A stretch of 64,000 nucleotides of DNA, from contig CBDUSI010000003.1 of assembly GCA_965370045.1 (NCBI GenBank), positions 1 to 64,000 of the forward strand, read 5' to 3'. Origin of the DNA: CAZONU01 sp965370045. GTDB taxonomy: Bacteria > Planctomycetota > SZUA-567 > JAKLDR01. Below, piece after piece: positions 58,382 through 64,000 of this stretch; within the stretch, counting starts at the first letter, position 1; each line of letters begins with the position of its first letter. The notes beneath the pieces are model-generated. The model did no database searches. It was given only the letters and a program-made list of their open reading frames with translations, and had not been told where the DNA came from. The translations under genes and the position numbers were made by a program.

Positions 58382-59934
58382 GCCCCGAAGCGCACGCGCT
58401 GCCTCCCGGCGCCGAGAAGCTGGGCCTGCGCCCCGAGCCGGAGTTCGAGGAAGAGACCGACAACTACCGCCTGGCCGGCTACACCAACCAGGACCGGACG
58501 AAGGGCTTCCTGCTCCTGGAGAAGAAGCAGTCCGATCTGGAGCTGGAGCTGGAGGAGGTCCAGGCCAAGATACAGGCCGGCGGCATCGTCTTCGGCGTGG
58601 ACGAGAACGCGGTCAAGCGCTGCCTGGCCCGCGCCGCGGCGCGGAGCAAGATCGAGATCGTGGAGATCGCCCGCGGCCGGGAGCCGGAGGACGGCCTGGA
58701 CGGCAAGATCGAGTTCTACGTGCAGCCTTCCAGCGAGGAGGCCCGCTACGCCAAGGACGCCTCCGGTCGGGTCAACTACCACGAGCTCAACCTCATCGAG
58801 AACGTGGCCCCGGAGCAGGAACTGGCCCGCCTCCTGCCCCCCAAGCCGGGGGTGGCCGGCAGCACCGTGCTCGGAGAAGTGATGGCCTCGCGGAACGGCG
58901 AACCGGCGCGAGCCCGCGCCGGCAAGAGCGTGACCGTGGCCGAGAACGGCGAGGTCTTCCTCGCCGAGGTGCCCGGGCGGCTGGTCTATGAGGACGACTC
59001 CCTGGAAATAAGCCAGGAGTTCGAGGTCAAGGGCGACGTCGACTACTCGGTGGGCAACATCGACTTCCTGGGCAAGGTGACTATCACCGGCGAGATACTC
59101 GACGACTTCAACGTCAAGGCCGACATGGGCCTGGAGGTGCGCGGCCCGGTGGGCAACTGCCGGCTGGAGTCCTCCGGCGACATCGTCCTGGCCGGGGGCA
59201 TTTCCGGCAAGACCAAGGGAAGCGTGAAGGCCGGCGGCGACGTGCGCGCCCGCTACCTCAACGAGGTCACCGTGGAGGCCGGCGGCAGCGTGACCGTGGA
59301 ACGCGAAGCCTACAACTCGATCATACGTACCGGGGGCGCTTACCGCTCGCCCGGCGGCAAGGTGCTCGGCGGGGACATCACCGCGCTCAAGGGCATCGAG
59401 GTGGGCACCGCCGGCAGCGACCTGGGCGTGGCCACCAAGCTGTGCGCCGGCATCGACTACCGCAGCGCCGGGCGCCGCCGCCGGATGGCGGAAGAGCTGG
59501 AGGCCACCGACAAGGAGATCGAGCGCATCAGCACGGCCATAGGCCCCCTGCTGGCCGACCCCACGAAGGTCCAGGCCCTGCCGATCGAGAAGAAGAAGGC
59601 GGTTCTCAATCTGGTCAGCCACCTCAAGAAGCTCAAGGAGAAGCGCGAGGTGCTGAGCGGGCAGCGCACGAGCGGGGCCGCGCCCGAGTCTCAGGAGGCG
59701 GTCAAGCAGATCAACGTCAAGGACACGGTCTTCACCGGGGTCACCGCGGAGGTCAGCGACTGCCGCCTGCTCCTGAAGAAGGACGCCACCGGCCCCCTGA
59801 CCATGGTCGAGGACATCGCCGGCGGAACCGTCAGGCTGATGCCCTACCGCGAACTGGGCCAGGCCGCCGAGGCGCCCGAGGGCGACCCAGCCACCGGAGA
59901 ACTGCCCGCGCCCCCACCGCCGCAGAAGGAGTAA
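58378..59934 (+). CDS. FapA-like protein (DUF342)
   Basis: 518 residues from GTG 58378, overlapping the peptidase stop. After an N-terminal domain (GGIVFGVDENAVKRCLA) comes the DUF342 beta-helix: DVDYSVGNIDFLGKVTITGE, LEVRGPVGNC, DIVLAGGISGKTKG, KAGGDVRARYLNE and GGKVLGGDITALKGIEVGTAGS. A coiled coil follows (about 375-450), and the C-terminus is Pro-rich. FapA-type proteins are right-handed parallel helices with roles in flagellar assembly and envelope polymer binding. No flagellar gene is nearby. It is translationally linked to both neighbours. Confidence 0.9.
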   Translation: MSPEAHALPPGAEKLGLRPEPEFEEETDNYRLAGYTNQDRTKGFLLLEKKQSDLELELEEVQAKIQAGGIVFGVDENAVKRCLARAAARSKIEIVEIARGREPEDGLDGKIEFYVQPSSEEARYAKDASGRVNYHELNLIENVAPEQELARLLPPKPGVAGSTVLGEVMASRNGEPARARAGKSVTVAENGEVFLAEVPGRLVYEDDSLEISQEFEVKGDVDYSVGNIDFLGKVTITGEILDDFNVKADMGLEVRGPVGNCRLESSGDIVLAGGISGKTKGSVKAGGDVRARYLNEVTVEAGGSVTVEREAYNSIIRTGGAYRSPGGKVLGGDITALKGIEVGTAGSDLGVATKLCAGIDYRSAGRRRRMAEELEATDKEIERISTAIGPLLADPTKVQALPIEKKKAVLNLVSHLKKLKEKREVLSGQRTSGAAPESQEAVKQINVKDTVFTGVTAEVSDCRLLLKKDATGPLTMVEDIAGGTVRLMPYRELGQAAEAPEGDPATGELPAPPPPQKE

Positions 59935-59937
59935 GCC

Positions 59938-63015
<3,078 letters not shown>

Positions 63016-63076
63016 GTTGCGGCAGGCCTAAACACCTGGCGCGCAGGCACGTGGAGTCGAGCGCCCGGGAATAACA

Positions 63077-63106
63077 TTGACCGGCCCCGGCTTGTAAGTG
63101 TATAAT
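63077..63106 (+). promoter_or_regulatory. Sigma-70 promoter for the secreted CBM9-like gene
   Basis: TTGACC and TATAAT are separated by 18 nt. It lies about 40 nt before the start, with AGGAG in between. The gene at 63148 is therefore probably expressed apart from the kinase. Confidence 0.65.
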
Positions 63107-63147
63107 GAATGTGCTTGAGTTCATCGAGTCATTTAGGAGAAAGCTTC

Positions 63148-64000
63148 ATGTGGCGCAAGCTCGTTCTGGTAGTGGTTTGCCTGTCCTTCCCGGCCGCGGC
63201 CCTGGCCCATCTGTGCAACGACGTCTTCGTGCAGGCCAAGGATAACCTGGCCGTGAAGGTCGACGTGCGCGACGGGCAGCTGCGCATCGGCAAGAAGGCC
63301 TCTTTCCGGGTGTACCTGCTCAACACCATGGACCGGGGCATAGTCAACATCAAGCTGGAGGTGCGCACTTCCGGGAAGTTCCGGGCCGCGGTCAAGCCCG
63401 GGCCGGGCTGGAAGCGCGCCCCCTACCTGCAGTGCGTCCGCAAGGGAGGGAAGAAGCAGTACTATGAGGTGACCCTCACGCGCAATCCGGGGGTGCCTGA
63501 CGGCCGCTACAAGATCGACCTGCACCTCTTCAACGGCAAGCGCAAGTCCATGGTCTTCAAGACCGTGGACCTGGGCAAGGCCGCCAGCATCTGCGACGTG
63601 CCCAAGGCCGCCAAGGTCGCGGTCGACGGCAACGCCAGCTCCACCGAGTGGGGCAAGAGCTTCCTGGCCACCGGCTTCTACTCCTACGTCAAGAAGGGGC
63701 GGTTCTTCGTAAACGTCCCCGCCGCGGACCAGAGCCTCTTCCGGGTCACCGCCGACAAGGACAACCTCTACCTCTACCTGGGCTTCCAGGGGGGCGCCGG
63801 CGCCACCAGCGACGTGGCCAGCTTCTACCTGGCCCCGACCGTCGACGCGACGCCCGTCAAGTTCAGCGTTGACCGCCTGACCGGCAAGGTGGCCTGCTCC
63901 AAGGGCACCGCCGGCGTGGAGTGCAAGGTGGGCGCGGGCAAGACCGCCGTCGAACTCAAGATTCCGCGCAAGCTGGCCGGCGTGGCCGGGTCCAAGGGCT
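63148..64000 (+). CDS. Secreted protein with CBM9-like domain, cut by window end
   Basis: At least 284 residues from ATG 63148 (AGGAG upstream); no stop is reached by 64000. Signal peptide: MWRKLVLVVVCLSFPAAALA, then HLCND. Residues about 25-135 form a beta-rich domain (RIGKKASFRVYLLNTMDRG). The domain from KVAVDGNASSTEWGKS to DNLYLYLGFQGG resembles CBM9/DOMON-like sugar-binding domains, in which a DG...EW start and a D.LYLYF strand are typical. No catalytic motif is visible yet. It probably binds external carbohydrate or haem. The remainder lies outside this window. Confidence 0.78.
   Translation, partial: MWRKLVLVVVCLSFPAAALAHLCNDVFVQAKDNLAVKVDVRDGQLRIGKKASFRVYLLNTMDRGIVNIKLEVRTSGKFRAAVKPGPGWKRAPYLQCVRKGGKKQYYEVTLTRNPGVPDGRYKIDLHLFNGKRKSMVFKTVDLGKAASICDVPKAAKVAVDGNASSTEWGKSFLATGFYSYVKKGRFFVNVPAADQSLFRVTADKDNLYLYLGFQGGAGATSDVASFYLAPTVDATPVKFSVDRLTGKVACSKGTAGVECKVGAGKTAVELKIPRKLAGVAGSKG

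Overview
The window is GC-rich, densely packed bacterial chromosome. Many neighbouring genes overlap by 4 nt (ATGA or GTGA). Lipoproteins, an O-antigen/exopolysaccharide locus with Wzm/Wzt export, Ser/Thr kinase and sulfatase-modifying-factor domains, DUF6259-like and GH20-like glycosidases and dispersed CAGATGGACGCAGAT-type repeats point to a Gram-negative member of the Planctomycetota or a close PVC relative. This is inference from gene content; no marker gene here fixes the phylum.

Layout. 1-7.2 kb: a dCMP deaminase gene follows a tRNA-Thr(CGT) gene. A 128-bp segment made of the 5' half of that tRNA and its upstream DNA recurs with one mismatch at 7034-7161. The repeats bracket about 6.2 kb with a secreted DUF6259-like glycosidase and a DEAD-box-family RNA helicase whose motif II reads DEVD. 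7.2-8.3 kb: PfkB-family sugar kinase. 8.3-25 kb: surface polysaccharide locus. One nine-gene leftward unit holds a GalE-like epimerase, a transglutaminase-like protein, AsnB, Wzm, Wzt, three related glycosyltransferases and an SDR enzyme. A divergent glycosyltransferase follows, then a second leftward unit with a WbaP-type initiating transferase, an O-antigen polymerase/ligase and RmlB. 25-27 kb: an ArnT/GT39-type integral membrane glycosyltransferase. 27-33 kb: GatB, a small zinc-ribbon protein, LeuC and three overlapping lipoprotein genes (alpha/beta hydrolase, HEAT-like, polysaccharide deacetylase). 33-37 kb: two poorly characterised proteins and a tandem array of about 145-bp repeats directly upstream of a solitary rplC. 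37.8-47 kb: a leftward run of dapL, a folK-deoxynucleoside kinase fusion, panC, lgt, a GT2 gene, a sigma-54 two-component pair and a GH20-like gene. 47-49.3 kb: two paralogous multi-pass membrane proteins. 49.4-64 kb: rightward genes for a HIT protein, TldD and TldE, an atypical RlmJ-like protein, an AMP-forming ligase, a dual-specificity phosphatase, MetG, an M20 peptidase, a FapA-like protein, a Ser/Thr kinase with two formylglycine-generating-enzyme-like domains, and a secreted CBM9-like protein cut by the window edge.

How genes fit together. The 8-25 kb genes can make, export and modify a cell-surface glycan. The 27-30 kb lipoproteins probably act on the envelope. The 37.8-47 kb run couples precursor supply (diaminopimelate, pantothenate, folate, dNMPs) and lipoprotein maturation to a sigma-54 sensor/regulator pair. 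The best candidates for something undescribed are the tRNA-half-flanked segment, the glycosyltransferases with cysteine clusters, the repeat array at rplC, and the low-GC RlmJ-like gene. No transposase, integrase or CRISPR array was found.
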